DNA from: Eopsaltria australis | Taxonomy: Eukaryota > Chordata > Aves > Passeriformes > Petroicidae | Direction: 5' to 3' | NCBI GenBank assembly: GCA_034509425.1 | Contig: JAVTVJ010000068.1 | Location: 6,138,001 to 6,202,000 of the forward strand | Length of the DNA: 64,000 nt | Part shown: positions 1-13,119 of the stretch, piece by piece | Numbering within the stretch: the stretch's first letter is position 1 | How the letters are laid out: each line of letters opens with the position of its first letter | The notes under the pieces: generated by a model | The model's database searches: none | What the model was told of the DNA's origin: nothing | The model's input: the letters and a program-made list of their open reading frames with translations, nothing else | Program-made: the position numbers and the translations under genes

Positions 1-118
1 ATTTTGCCTCTTTCATATACAGATGAAAAGGTTAAGAAGCGGAGTCCAGCCCAGTCCAAGTATCCAGCCTCTTTTAATTTCTTTTAGATTTATGTAGAAA
101 GGTCTCCATTAATATGAA

Positions 119-187
119 TTCCTTCCTTCCTTCCTTCCTTCCTTCCTTCCTTCCTTCCTTCCTTCCTTCCTTCCTTCCTTCCTTCCT
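119..187. repeat. (CCTT)n microsatellite
   Basis: About 17 uninterrupted CCTT units form a pure tetranucleotide array. On the minus strand it reads GGAA, a string of core ETS-factor binding sites. The lack of interruptions suggests it is young and probably length-variable. Confidence 0.97.
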
Positions 188-298
188 ACACCAGGCTGTA
201 TTGATATTTTTCACAAGGCTTATTTTCTCAGACTACAAATCAGGATTTTTTCGTCGTAAATAATAAAGTTCACAAGACAGCTGTCCCTCAAACACACA

Positions 299-530
299 GA
301 AAGAGGGCAGGTTTAGGTTGGATATAAAGAAGAAATTCTTCACTGTGAGAGTGGTGAGGCACTGGAGCAGGTTGCCCAGAGAAGCTGTGGATGCCCCAGT
401 CTCAGAAGTGTTCAGGGTCAGGTTATATGGGGCCTGAGCAAGGTGGACCAATGGGAAAGGTACTTCTACTCATGGCAGGTGGGTTGGACTGTGAGGTCCC
501 TTCCAATCCAAACCATTCCATGATTCCATC
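299..530 (+). mobile_element. CR1 LINE, 3'-end fragment
   Basis: This is a 5'-truncated CR1 copy. The text 'GGTTGGATATAAAGAAGAAA', then 'CACTGGAGCAGGTTGCCCAG' and 'GAGGTCCCTTCCAATCCAAA', follows the avian CR1 3' end in sense orientation. It ends in the family's short tail (CATTCCATGATTCCATC). Only the last few codons of ORF2 and the 3' UTR remain. CR1 copies usually lack a poly(A) tail, as here. Confidence 0.93.
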
Positions 531-3500
531 AAATCCTTTGATCTCCAGTATGTTTCCATCCAAACCCACTTCAGGGAGAAATCAAATGAGCAGAAGGGGT
601 ATGGAAAACAGAACAGGCTCTGAATTGGCAAGCAGCCAAACAGGACTGCAGTGTTCTCAGATTTCTCTTCTCCAAACTGCTCATTAACACTGGAAGTTGG
701 TATCCTTATGCACCTCTATGAATGGATAAATATGCAGGGCTGGCAGGGCTCTGACCAAAATAATTTTTCTTGTGCAGAGGACCGTGGCTGATGAAGGTCA
801 TGTCTGCACAGCTGCAGAGGGTGTGCCTGCCCTGGTCCTACAGCTGCTGCTTCCACAGACACTGAAACCATGGGGTGGCTTGGCTGAGCAGCTGTCCGGG
901 ACTGTGCTGCTCCTGGGCAAGCCCAGTGGGAGAGGGAAGAAGGTGGAAGAGGTGGACTGTTCCTCGTCTTCATTTCTGCTCTTCTGGGCCTGTCCAAGGA
1001 AAATGGCTGTTAAGGAAGGCTGAAGAAGCAGCACCCTGCAAAATAAAAGTATGAATACATTTGTTTTCGAAGTATTAGCATTGTATGATTTACTGACCAT
1101 CCATTCTGGAAATTTTAATAAGCTTCTTCCACTAACCCTTATTCTTCCTTAAGAAAAAGAGAGGGAGGATAAATCAAGGAGCTGGAAACACTCCTTGAGT
1201 GTCTCTTTTAAGGACGTCGTTTTCCTTGTAACCAAATTCTGTAATGAGCTACCAAGCAGATCGTAAAAGTGTAATGTAAAAATCTTTAACATCTATTAAT
1301 TTAATTCAAATTAAATTTGCAAGGATGATTTTTGAATTCTGAGGGCCATATAGTACTGTGACTAAAACTACAATAGCTCTGCACTATTTAATTCCTCAGG
1401 AATTAAACTGAAAGTGAAAAGGCATTTTAGGCAACAGGAAACAAATAAGTATCTTTAAAGGTTTTCTCTTGCTTGCCTTTTTATGAACAGAGGAAATAAA
1501 ATGACTAAGAATCTCAGAATTTGTCAGTTATTAAAGTCAGAAAACAAGGAAATATTTTATGGACAGAGTATTGGAAATCTCATTGTTGATAACATTTAGT
1601 GAACTGATGAAAATAAGGAGTGTTCTCTGAGTATCTCAAAACCAATCCTTCTTTTGAAATTCACAACCCGTATTATTTCCAAAAAAGTATGAGGTCTCTT
1701 TAAAGGGGCTTTAAACTACAGGGTAGCTTTTACTTTTTCTCATGTCTTTAAGCCAGATACAGAAATATGGTAACATTTCTTCCTTCTCCTCTCTGAATTA
1801 GGGGCTGTGCTTCTTCACTGTAGCCCTACTCTGCACAGTCCAGTCTATTTCTGCAAGGAGATGGTGACTGGCCAGGAAACAAAGTTCAGTGGGGTGAACC
1901 AGCCTTACTCATCTGTTCAGACAGCTTTAGGCTGTCCTTATTCAGAGGAGAAAAGTAGCCTATCTTCCTAATTGAAAGTGCAATTCCTTTGTTTGTCAGG
2001 TTGAAGTGATTAATTTGGAGTATTGCACCTCTCTTAATATTCAATATCAGCTTTTATTTTTTAAAGTATTTTCATTCCAAAGGACACACATGAAATGAAG
2101 GATGTGATGCAGGACCTAAATGATTCATATGAAGTGATACAAGTCAGAGCTTTTCCACTGCACTTCCATTTTATGAAATTCTTAAAAAAGTAATAGTAAT
2201 AAATAGTTAGATTTGGGAATACTTGTGGGGAGATACTTGTTACTTGGTACTTGAAGGGATGGGGAATAAATGACAGAACAATATGAAAGGTGAATAAAAA
2301 TTTTTTTATTCTTAAAATCAAATTTCTTCTTGTTGTCTCAAGATGGATACACAGAGTAATTTTAAAGAGTTCATTTGCTGCAAATCAAAGCTAAAAAAAC
2401 CACAGTCCATATAAACATATGCACCTTTTAAGAACAGAAAAAATCCTGGCTTCTCTAAAGTCTGTGGCATTAGTCCATCTTCCATCTCTGAAACCAGAAA
2501 TTTGCTCCTGATGTTATTCACATATTACACTGAGGCCCCATTTTGATTATATGCACTAATTAGTTATCTCTACTGAATGTTTCACGGCAGGAAGCAGCAG
2601 TTTACCTTTGTTTTGTGTGTGTTCTTGAATGGCATGCTTACCACCAGGGTTTTGTGTGTGTGTGTGTGACACAGTTGATTGCAGTGCTCTTTAATTCTGG
2701 GGAAGGGAGGGCTGCTAAGTGGGACTGGTGGAGAAAGGGGTTAGTCCTGCTTTGGAGGTTAGAAAGTGAGGTAAAAAGTGGAAAACAAACCATTATTTTA
2801 CTGCTACTGTAATGATGGAGTGCCTGGGTCTCATGCTTTGCCTTGAAGAGCTCAGTGGAGGATACCTCAGTGAATTGCAGATGTTTCTGAAAGTGTATGG
2901 ATTGCTTATTTTATGTGGAAAGACTGAGCTGTTCTACAGCAGATAGGTGATGGGGAGTCTGGATACCATATGTGCAAATTATGTGATTTGGCACAAGCCT
3001 TGTGGCAGAAATGATCACCATGAATGTCATTTCAATCCTTCAGTCCCTTCTGGCTCAGGGGAAGCCCTTTACCTTTTCTTGCTCACATCAGCTAATCTGA
3101 GCTCATTTCATTCCTATTATTCTTTTTCCTTGGAAAAAGTAGTGATTTTTTATATGACATTGAACCTTTTGTATATAACTTTTGCCCTAAAATAATCAAT
3201 AATGGCTCTACATTGCTCTTCACACAGTTAGGGTTCTGCATGCAAGTGCCATTTGTGACCGCCTTATGTGAATGTGGTACAACAAAATTTGAATCTCATC
3301 CCAGCCCATACTACTACAAGAACTGCTGCTTTTCTCCCACCCTAATTGTGGTATTCTATAAAAGGCTTTCCTAGAAGAGGAAAGCTTTAAAACACTTAAT
3401 AAAATGCAGGGCTCTACTTCTTTAGCACCACAAACTCAGGTCCCTGTCTTCAGGACAATTCATGCACCAACAACTCCACTTTGCTCTTTTTCTGTTTCTC

Positions 3501-4654
3501 TGGTCACACACACAGGCAGTTTGATCTGGCCAGGATGTTCAATCATACAGTATAATGAAAATATCTAATATAGTAGTGGGTATAACACATTAACAGTCAT
3601 GAAGCTAAGAGTAGTTTACAAGCCTTCTGCATCATTTAATTCATCAGAAATTACTATAGTCAGAATCTGGGAGAAGGTGAGGAAGCAGAATAATGAAATT
3701 ATCTAAATACCCTATTAACTACATTTTGTTTCTTCATTCAGTAGATTGGATAAAAGTGAAAAATTTTTCTTTGGGAATGTTAGATTCCTGATGAAATCCA
3801 CCCATGAGATACCAACTACTGCATGGCTTATTTCTCAACAATTTGGCTAATGTGTTGACAATTTGTACACCTAGACAGATTAAAAAGAGCAATTCATCTG
3901 TTTTGTTTCTGGGTTTATTGCAGTTGCTCTAGGTATTTTCCAATCTCGTGATGCTTGATGTAGTAGGATTACTTTTGAAATAGGAATAATACTCTACTTA
4001 TCTTTAAAGTTGTCAAGCAACATTTCTCCTAACACACAATATCTGGCTGCTTTCCTCAAACCAAGTAGTGAAAAAGAAATCTGCCCGGGGACATGAGTCC
4101 TGAGCAGAGCCCAGTTTTGTAAGCCTGTGAAGCCCTTGGACTCACTCAACAGTACTCCCTAAGGCAGGTTATTTTCTTATGTTAAAACAACACCACAGTG
4201 GAGTTCCTTTGTTCTGTGATACAGCTTTGGTGTCTTTCAGATGGATTCAGTTGTCTGAACATAATGGCAAGGTATTTTTTGGATAGCTGGGAGCATGGAG
4301 TTCATGTTTGTTCAGGATTCAACAAACATTTTTTCTGTATAAAAAGCTCACAAGTACAAGGTCTTGGAAACAGCCTCGTAGCCAACCTGGGTGCAGGGTC
4401 TGGCTGTCTATATAGAGAAGCACACCTAAGGACTATCAAGGTTTTGTACAAAAATACGAGTTCCTAAAGCTTTGGCATAAAGTTTTCCTACTGACTAAGG
4501 CTATTATCCGTTTTGAGGGAGAAATGTGTGAGAATGGGAAATAGAGAGTGATTCAGCAATTAGTGTCTACAGGATTTCAGTACTAAAGGATGTATTCCAG
4601 TGCTCTCAATATTCAGTGATGGATATTCTCCATTCTGACCCTTCCATGATACTG
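531..4654. other. Gene-free unique sequence
   Basis: No exon, RNA gene or transposon could be supported here. The only simple repeat is a short (TG)8 at 2653-2668. Open frames in the 0.7-1.1 kb GC-richer part are short, Cys-rich and lie on both strands at once, as expected for chance frames. Confidence 0.6.
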
Positions 4655-5725
4655 TGGGAATCCCAGAATGGGTCAGGTTGGAAGGGACGACAGTGGATCA
4701 TCTGGTCCAACCTCCCTGCTTCAGCAGGGTCATCCCAGAGCACCTGGCACAGGAATGCGTCCAGACAATTCTGGAATATCTCCAGTGAGGGACACTCCAT
4801 GACCTCTCTGGGCAAACTGTGCCAGTGCATGGTCACCATACAGGGAAGAAGTTCTTTCCCATGCTCAGGTGGAATTTCCTGTGCATGCAATAGGACCCGT
4901 TTCTGCCTCTGGCCCTATTGCTCGGCACCACTAAGAAGAGCCTGACTCCATCTTCTTGACATCCTTCCTTCAGATACTTATAGACAGTGATGAAGTCCTC
5001 TCCCAGTTGTCTCTTTTCAAGGATGAACAGACCCAGCTCCCTCAGCCTTTCATTGTAAGAGAGATGCTCCAGTCCTCTAATCATCCTTCTTGCCCTGCAC
5101 TGGACTGTCTTGTCCTGAGGAGCCCAGAACTGGACACAGCACTCCAGCCTCACTGGGGCTGAGTGGAGGGTCAGGGTCACCTCCCTGACCTGCTGGCAAT
5201 GCTCTCCCTCATGCACCCCAGGATCCCATTGGCCTCCTTGGCTCCCAGGGCACTGCTGGCTCATGGACAGCTCGTTGTCCACCAGGACCCCCAGGCCCTT
5301 CTCTGCAGAGCTGCTCCAGCAGCTCACCCCCAGCCTGTGCTGGTGCCTGGGGTTGTTCTTGCCCGGGTGCAGGACCCTGCATTTGCCTTTGCTGAATTCC
5401 AGAAGGTTCCTCTGCCCATCTCTCCAGCCTGTCAAGGCCCTTCTGAAGGGCTGCACAGCTCTCGGGGGTTTCAGCCACTCCTCCCAGCTTTGTGCCATCA
5501 GTGAACTCGCTGAGGAGGCCTCTGCCCCTTCCTCCAAGTCACTGATGGATAAGTTAAACAATACTGGGCCCAGTATTGAACCCTGGTGGGTACCAGTGAC
5601 AGGCCTCTACTGTGCCACTGTTTACGACCCCCTGGGATCAGCCTTTCAGCCAGTTCTCAATCGACCTCACTGAACACTCATCCAGTCCACACTTCCTGAG
5701 TTTGCCTATGAGGATATTGTGAGAG
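4655..5725 (-). mobile_element. CR1 LINE, 1.1 kb ORF2 C-terminus plus 3' UTR
   Basis: The antisense strand carries the last third of CR1 ORF2 (reverse transcriptase) and the 3' end, whose tail lies at the low coordinate. An open stretch at 5561-4833 translates to recognisable CR1 text: 'GLGVLVDNELSMSQQCPGSQ', then 'LECCVQFWAPQDKTVQCRAR', then 'LSYNERLRELGLFILEKRQL'. Matching pieces in other frames (CAALQKGLDRLERWAE) show frameshifts. The catalytic FADD box has decayed to FTDG at 5505-5494. Weak matches to the motif A-B region extend to about 5725. The copy is 5'-truncated and cannot be active. Its divergence suggests an old subfamily. Confidence 0.95.
4833..5561 (-). pseudogene. Broken CR1 ORF2 (reverse-transcriptase C-terminal region)
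   Basis: This 242-codon open stretch is the largest remaining piece of ORF2 in the CR1 copy at 4655-5725. In an intact element ORF2 encodes the AP-type endonuclease and reverse transcriptase that copy CR1 RNA at the target site. Only the region downstream of the polymerase active site is left. The first 60 or so residues are frame-shifted relative to the family (the correct frame there reads LQKGLDRLERWAE), while the middle and end match CR1 well. There is no start codon context. This is a transposon remnant, not a host gene. Confidence 0.9.
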
Positions 5726-7195
5726 ACAGAATGAGTTTCTGAAGTTTAATTCTGCATTTTGGGAAGTGTGTGCATGAGAAAAACATTTTGATCTGCTTTA
5801 AAGCTGTGGCCTGACGATTTCAGTGTTTGTTCTGTGAGAAATACTTCATAATTATTTACTTTTCACCATTTAATTCACAGAAATATGCATACAATTATTA
5901 CAGCCTCTTCCTCTGCATAAATCTTCCTTCTTTCAAACGGAAGAGTCTTTTGTTTCATAGGGTTTTTTTGCTTGTTTGCTTGCCTGTCATCAACTCTGAC
6001 TGCTTTGGAGAAAATTTTCATTGTAGAAAAGCTGCAGAATGACATCCTGCTCAGGAAAGGAGTGTTACCCAGCCCCTGTGAAATGTGAACACCACTTCTA
6101 CTATACGTGGTTATAGCTAGGAGGATGCAAACTACACACATTTGAAGATGTGAGTCCCACTAAAGGCACACAGGGACATAATTTCTAGCTTTTTCCTTTG
6201 ATTCCTTCCCCCCCAACATTCTATTTTGATTTTGACCCCTGCTGCCTATCAAACTGATGTTTTCATCAAGCTGACTGTGATGATCCTGTCTTCTCCCTCT
6301 GGATTTGTCAGTGATCATTTAGAGCTCATATTTTTCACAGGTACATCCCATTCATCAACAAAGAATTTTACTAACCATTTTATCGCTCACCAATGCAGTC
6401 TTGATTTAATTCTTCACAAGCAACTCTAGTTTTTATTATCCTGCCTATTTTTATAACACCAGCAAACATTTGTGTACTCACCAGCTGCCTGTGCTTTCAG
6501 ATCTCTCAGGATGATATGCAAAGCACTGATCCTCCTGCATGTCACCATAGCATTGCACCTGTGACTTTGCCCACTATAAGGCTGACCACCAATCCTAGTC
6601 TTCTTCCTCTAAACTCTAATCAGTTATTAATAAATGTCAAGTTCTTCTTAAGAAGAAGAGCCTTGTTGAGGAGCCTTGCCAAAAGCTCTTTAAAAATACA
6701 AGGTTGTATCTAAACAATATTATACTCCTTTCACAGTCACAGATACCTCCAAAGAGATTTGACAGGTTTGTGCAGCATGAGTTCCCTTCTCAAAGCCTTG
6801 CAGACTCTTCTGCCATAGAGAACAATTTTTCCATGCTTTCTCTAAACCTTTCCTTTTTTGCAGAGCCCCCTGATTTTCCCAGGACAGCTGTTGGATACAC
6901 TGTACAAGTACAAATAGCAGTACTTGTAATACAGTAGTATTTTTCAGCCATGGATTTTAAAGCATTTCTGAAGTTGTGCAGAGAGTAATAGGCAGAGTTG
7001 GAAGCAAGGCTCCCCTTTTCTCTGTCTTGATCCTGTGTTTTGTTGTGCTGTGGCTGAAATGGGACATTCCCATCCCTTCACAGCTACTACTGTGTGTTCT
7101 GGTAGGACTCCCAGGGAAAAGACAGGAATACTCTGCTCTGGTACCTGCTCTGACAGCTGTGCCAACTTTTATTTTGATTTTATTTTAGACATTTG
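5726..7195. other. Gene-free unique sequence
   Basis: I see no gene or repeat here apart from a short C7 run near 6209. Frames such as 6704-6937 lack any domain-like pattern. Confidence 0.55.
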
Positions 7196-7362
7196 TGGAG
7201 TCACAGAACAGCTGAGGTGAGAAGGGACCTAGAGATCATCTGTTCCAACCAAGAAGGCCCACCTGGAATTGATTTCCCAGGACTTTGTCCGGGCAGCTTT
7301 TGAATATCTCCAAAGATGGTGACTTCATAAAGCTCTTACTACCTTTTCCTGCAAGCCACATC
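7196..7362 (-). mobile_element. CR1 LINE, old 3'-end fragment
   Basis: The sequence 'GTCACAGAACAGCTGAGGTG', followed by AGAAGGGACC and AGATCATCTGTTCCAACC, is the inverted 3' end of a CR1 element. It continues to GCAGCTTTTGAATATCTCCA, a known part of older CR1 subfamilies. After about 7360 similarity fades. The divergence is high and no coding potential remains. Confidence 0.8.
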
Positions 7363-8362
7363 TCCCTGGTACAACGATGTGCAGCACACCTTCCCCTCCC
7401 ATAAAGGTTGGGGGTTTACCCAGGCATGGATTTCACTTGTGACTTGTTGCTAGTTCCTGTTTTTTCCATTATCTAACTTCAAGGAAAAAAAAGCTCAATT
7501 GCTTCATGCATTTGTCCTGAATGTCTCTTCCCACTACCAGGGGTGTTGGTGTTTCACTCACTTATCATCATAACTAATACATGAGTGATAAAGTGATACA
7601 TGAGGGTGAAATGAAATTTTTATATGAATTTTAGGACAGCATGTTACCAAAAGCAGAAAGCTGCAAATAGACATTTCCAAATGAATGCCAGTAAATCTTC
7701 TACTACCATTATACCATATGTTCAGGATTTGTCAAAATTCAGAGTAAGACTGGAAATACTGTACAATTTTTAAATATTTTACTGATATTTCTCTTGTTTC
7801 ATTATTGTCTGGCTTACCTGCCAAGAGTTCAAATGTACAAACTGCAAGAAGGAAAGAAGAAATGACTTTTAGAATATCTTCTAAATATCTTCATAAAACA
7901 ATGAAAATTTGTTTCCCATAGGCTTCAGTGCTTTGGTACCTGGAAAACCTAGAAGCAAGATATTGCATATATCATTAGAAATGAAAGAAATTTAATTTAT
8001 TTCTCCTACCTCTATACTAACCAGAAAAAAATAATGTTACAGAAATTTCAGGTGATTGAAAGAAAGTGTAACACTTTCTGCCCTAAAATCAAGACAGATT
8101 TTTTTTAAGATTGTTAAATTTCTTGCCTATAAAAAGGTCCTTTCTATACCTTGTTTAGGTATAGGTATGTCTTTTGACTTTGCATATTAAAAAATGAAAT
8201 CATTAAGTCATGTATTAATTTTTCATTTACTTCATTATTTTTCACAGTTTTTAATTTGTACCGTTGGTCCAAGGAAAGAGGAACAGCTTTCATAACTTTT
8301 TGATTGCTTTGATTTTCAGAACAATGGAAAGAAAATCAAATATCCAGAACTTTTTATAAGAA
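7363..8362. other. AT-rich unique sequence
   Basis: No gene, repeat or RNA feature is visible. The block runs directly into the GGAA/GAATTC array. Confidence 0.55.
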
Positions 8363-8847
8363 AGAGAGGAAGGAATTCAGGAAGGAAGGAATTCAGGAAG
8401 GAAAGAATTCAGAAGGAAGGAATTCAGGAAGGAAGGAAGAAGGAATTCAGGAAGGAAAGAATTCAGGAAGGAAGGAAGGAAAGAATTCAGGAAGGAAGGA
8501 ATTCAGGAAGGAAGGAATTCAGGAAGGAAGGAAAGAAAGAATTCAGGAAGGAAGGAATTCAGGAAGGAAGGAAGGAATTCAGGGAGGAAAGAATTCAGGA
8601 AGGAAGGAATTCAGGAAGGAAGGAAGGAAAGAATTCAGGAAGGAAGGAATTCAGGAAGGAATTCAGGAATTCAGGAAGGAAAGAATTCAGGAAGGAAGGA
8701 AGGAAGGAATTCAGGAAGGAAGGAAGGAATTCAGGAATTCAGGAAGGAAGGAATTCAGAAAGGAATTCAGGAAGGAAGGAATTCAGGAAGGAAGGAATTC
8801 AGGAAGGAATTCAGGAATTCAGGAATTCAGGAAGGAAGGAAGGAAGA
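8363..8847. repeat. GGAA / GAATTCA compound satellite, about 480 bp
   Basis: The array is built from GGAA (sometimes AAAG) units broken at short intervals by GAATTCA, giving a basic unit close to GAATTCAGGAAGGAAG. Unit length varies in 4 bp steps, and some blocks contract to GAATTCAG alone. By hand count there are about 29 GAATTC (EcoRI) sites. Apart from the TTC of each GAATTCA, the plus strand is purine. It probably grew from a (GGAA)n microsatellite in which one TTC-bearing variant was amplified by slippage or unequal exchange. Confidence 0.97.
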
Positions 8848-11711
8848 GCTGTCTACATAAACACATGCCTATATACATACACACACAATTGCATCAGACT
8901 AATTGCAATTAAAAACCAAAAAGAAAAAAAATTTGTTTCACTTTCCCCTCAGGTATGGAGTTGGAAATTCCATTCAGGTACGGAGCTGGAAAAGTCAATT
9001 CTTTGCAGGGATGGCTGCTCAGGAGCCCCACAGCCAGGGCTGCTGCCCTCCCAGTCAGGATGACCTGGGCAGAGGGCAGAGCTGAGACAGAAGCACAGAG
9101 GGCCAAGAGAAGTCTCCTGAGTGCAAACCTGCCATGTACCTGTGAGATCAGGTTCTTTTCCTCCAGATTCAGCCTGCCCTGGAAAACTGCTTATAATGGA
9201 GTCCTGGTCAAAGAGCCCTCGTGTGTCATATTTAGGAAGTTTCTGACCTGTTTCTTCATTTTGACTACTAAATCCATTGTATCACATGCATAACTTCAGT
9301 AATTTAGAATTAATCTGTTTACTTTGCTAGTTCTGCATGCCATTACCCCTGAAGCAGCATTTATCCATTGTTTTTCAAAGGCACCATCACTTCTGCTTCT
9401 GCTTCAGAAACTGAAGTGGGTTGTTCTTTGGTATGAACTTGAGAGATTTGGGTTTCCAGCCCAGGAGCTCTTTTACATCATTAAACAAGAAAAAATGTGG
9501 ATGTAGCTGATGGGAAGTTTAGCTGACAAAATGTAAGAGAGAAATGAAAGGAAAAAGAACCAAATACACCTACAAGCAGGGAGTGTACAAATCCCAGGTT
9601 TCATCAGGAAAGTTTTTTTAAGGAACCGATTTAGACCCCACTGAATTCAGCAGAAAGACTCATGCAGAATTCTGTGGGCTTTGGGTCAGGTTTTAAATCC
9701 TGAAATCCTTAGTATCCTGTCAGCTCCCTTGTCATACCAAAATGTACTAAAAATCTATCCGAAGAGTGGAGAATACTTCAAAGGAAATATGCACAGAACC
9801 CCATAGGAAAAAGTGTGTTATAAAATTGAACTCAATTTGATTTACTCTTCTCTTTGATAGTAGAAATATCCTGTAGCTGAAAACAGCTGTGAGCATACTC
9901 AAATATGGAAAAAACACCATTAGTGGTCTCCTTGTCCTTGGGCTGCTGGCATAAAAACCACCAAGGATTTCTGCTAGTCATACAGGTAGGAATTCACTAT
10001 CTTTGTGCATAAAATGGAGAAAAAAACCCCCATTGTGTTGGTTTGCTTTTCTTTCCCCTTAAAAAAAAAGGATTTAGATTTATCAGGTCCAATTTAGAAG
10101 GTCAAGTATCCACTAGATCGGAAGGAAAAGCTGTAATGTACAGATAAATTTCAGAGATCAGCTTCCTCTACCTTGGGACTTTATTAAAGGACTTGAGCAT
10201 GTAAGATCTTCTGGTTCATTTGCATTGTTTGGACATGTTCTCACGCTTTTAATAAAGTCTGTGGTGTTTCTCACCAGCTGTGCACAGGAAGGTTTAAGGC
10301 ACACAGTAGGTTACACAGAAAACACACCATGTGGAGTGTGATAGAAGAGGCTCTTGCCCGCGTATAAACAAATGGAAAAACTTATCAGAAAATCAGCAAA
10401 ACAATGCACTGTAATGAATAGATATCCATCTTTCACATTTTTACAAATAAATGCTACAAAAATGGGAGAATCTTGTGTCACACAGTAAACACTCTACCAC
10501 AAGAAAACACTTTTGAATGAAGGTATCACAGAGAATACATGTTTCTCCTTTGGAAAGGCCATTCTGTAAGAAGGGCTTTAAGGCATGTGTGCATTTAGCA
10601 AGATGAGGATGGCAGGGAACATGCATGCTGTTTGTGGGTCCATGAGGGAGAAAGGTAAATAAATTCTGTGTTGGAGTTAAGATTCTGCAGATTTTACATT
10701 TTATGTGCTCAGAGATAACCATTATTGCACAATCTAACAGATATTAGGAGTCTATGATCTGTGATAATGTGTCCAGTCTGCATGAAGTCTCATATTTGTC
10801 TATAGGGAACTGTTATATGTGATACTAAATAATAGTAATTTTGAAAATAATTAAATTTAGGAGTATTTCTCAAAGATAACTATACCGTCCAGTTATGCAA
10901 AACTGTCAAATAACTTTTAGTTGCTGCTAGAATACATTAGTGAATCACCACTGTAACTCCTCATTTTCTCAGAAAACATAATGTATGAGTCTTATGAAGG
11001 TTATTGATTATTTTAGAGGGCAAAATATCAATTCTGTCAGTAAGAAAGATATTCCACTTCAAATGTTCATGACTTGCCCAAGATCTTTCTTCATTTCTCT
11101 AAATAAAAAGAATTATTAAGATTTCACAGCGGAGTTATGCAAGACAAAACATGTTGGAAATAGCTGACATTGTTGGGAGGGGTGATGTGTGGTGAACACT
11201 GCTATCAGTTGATCAAAGCCTCTGCAACATTTCTGAGATACCAGAGGTTCTCTTGAAGAGTTTATGTGTGTAATGCAAGTAAACCGTTGATGTTTTCAAT
11301 GAAAATCTTTGAAAACCTCCATACTAAAGGCAGAAGAAGGAGGGATAAGGCAAACATAAACCAAATAATCTTGCTGATTGCCCTTGTGAATAGCCAAATG
11401 CTGTTGGGATACAAAGAAATACGAATAATGACAATAAACATGAAATAAAACAATAGGAGCCACTTGAGTTGGAAAAGGAGATTAAGATTGACTAAGCAGC
11501 AGCCTACCTTTATCTCCACAGGTCTCAGAAGGCTCAGCAAGACCAAAATTTTCAGAAAAATGGTGGGAATTTTGTAACTAGATCGGTGACTCTCTGCCAT
11601 GCTGCATCACAGGATTCCTGTACACAGAAGGCACAAAGAAATGTTCTGTTTCTGAAACAGGCCTGGCCAGAGGGACAGACACATGCACATATATGTCTAT
11701 ATATATATGAC
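8848..11711. other. Gene-free unique sequence
   Basis: No exon or transposon is supported. The sequence just after the satellite (8870-8890) has a short CA/TA-rich run. The 112 aa minus-strand frame at 11600-11262 is hydrophobic, as AT-rich DNA often produces, and has no recognisable domain. Confidence 0.5.
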
Positions 11712-11787
11712 CATATGTACAATGTGTATAATGCCTGTGTGTGTGTATATATATATACACACAGGTATTATACATATTATACATATG
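11712..11787. repeat. 76 nt near-perfect inverted repeat (hairpin)
   Basis: The two 38 nt arms pair almost fully about a centre at 11749/11750. Counting by hand along the plus-strand RNA there are 33 Watson-Crick pairs, four G-U pairs (11724, 11733, 11743, 11745 with 11775, 11766, 11756, 11754) and one C-A mismatch (11720 with 11779). The core is TGTGTGTGTATATATATATA followed by CACACA. The outer arms (CATATGTACAAT and ATTATACATATG) are not simple repeat, so microsatellite symmetry alone does not explain the fold. It could extrude as a cruciform or fold as a dsRNA or pre-miRNA-like hairpin if transcribed. Confidence 0.9.
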
Positions 11788-13119
11788 CCACAGCCTGGCA
11801 ACCTGAGTACAATGAGAGAAATCAAAACGTTGTTTTCAGAATTGCTTGCCCCTTGGATATTGGAACATGTGAAATTAGTTTGTTATCATTACCAAGGTTT
11901 CTGATCCATCCTGCAAAACCTAAGCTAAATTGTTTTGAATGATGGTTTTTGAACAGCCCTTGCCAAGAACATGTGTTTTGTGAACCCATATTTTGCTGTT
12001 GTCCAGTGGCACCCCAAATTGCTCATCTCCACAGAGTGCTTGTCCCACGGTCAGTACCTCATGGAGAACTTGAGTATCTTCTTCTCATTATAAAACCTTC
12101 TTTTCCTACTTTCCATAGAAGGTATATGAGGCCTTTTGGGTGTCTATCAACAACTCATTGGTACCACAGGAGACTAATAATCTCATTCAAATCCTTTGAA
12201 GTGGCGAAAAATTTTTCTCCCTTTCATAGAGCCTTTAGCCTCAATTTTCAAAGCTGATGTTGTGACTTTTTCTCAAAGGAAGCAAACTAGTCAGAATATT
12301 TTTTTCCTGCTCAAACTGGAAACAAGCAAGGACTTTAAAAAATCTTTTAAGAAAGATTTTTTTAAATGTACCCAGCTCAGTTGTCAAAATTTGCAACATT
12401 TATCTTGAAAAGGAAGAGTCTTCACTCACCCTCAGATTTATCATATGGAGTGTTTGTGCATGAGAAATGCTCTAACCTAACCTTCCAGTAGCCACAGAGG
12501 TATGAAATGGCTTATTCAGTCTGTGTCTTCAAAGTATTTGTACTTCAGAGATGACAATTTGTGGGAGCATAATTAAAACCACAGTTATTCCCTTCTATGA
12601 AAATACTGTCAGGTATCAATTTTTTAAACAAAAGTTACGTGTAAATAGTCACAGCGCTGAATGAAGTGATGGGTACATATTGCAAATCAGATGGGGTAGG
12701 GATGATTCTGCAAACCTAGTATCTAGCTCTGAAAACCCTTTCAGACTTCCTGAATAAGAAGTAGAGCATTCAGTGGGGAGTGCAGCCATTTTAAAAGTAG
12801 GATTTAATGCATAACTTTCAAGCAGTCATTTTTCTTTTAACTGCACCTTAAATATTCAAAGGCATTTTCTCTGCAGAGCAGCTTTAAAAAGGATTGCTAT
12901 GCCAGACACACTTCACGTTGTCCTTATCTTTATTTAAACAAATCAGCTTGGTGCTCTGAAGTATCAAACTAGAGTCTTCTGAGCTGAGCAATGTCACAAA
13001 AAGAGCTGTTTGTACATACAAATAGCATCAACTGTACCAAGCACAACAGAAAACATAGCCTGCTAGTAAATGCATTCAACTATGAAGTGCGAATTTTTGG
13101 CTAGGGGCTCTACATCTAG

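Noticed and set aside
12333..12366. A/T-rich inverted repeat TTTAAAAAATCTTT / AAAGATTTTTTTAAA
   Set aside because: It depends on A and T runs, which pair easily by chance, and it contains a bulge.
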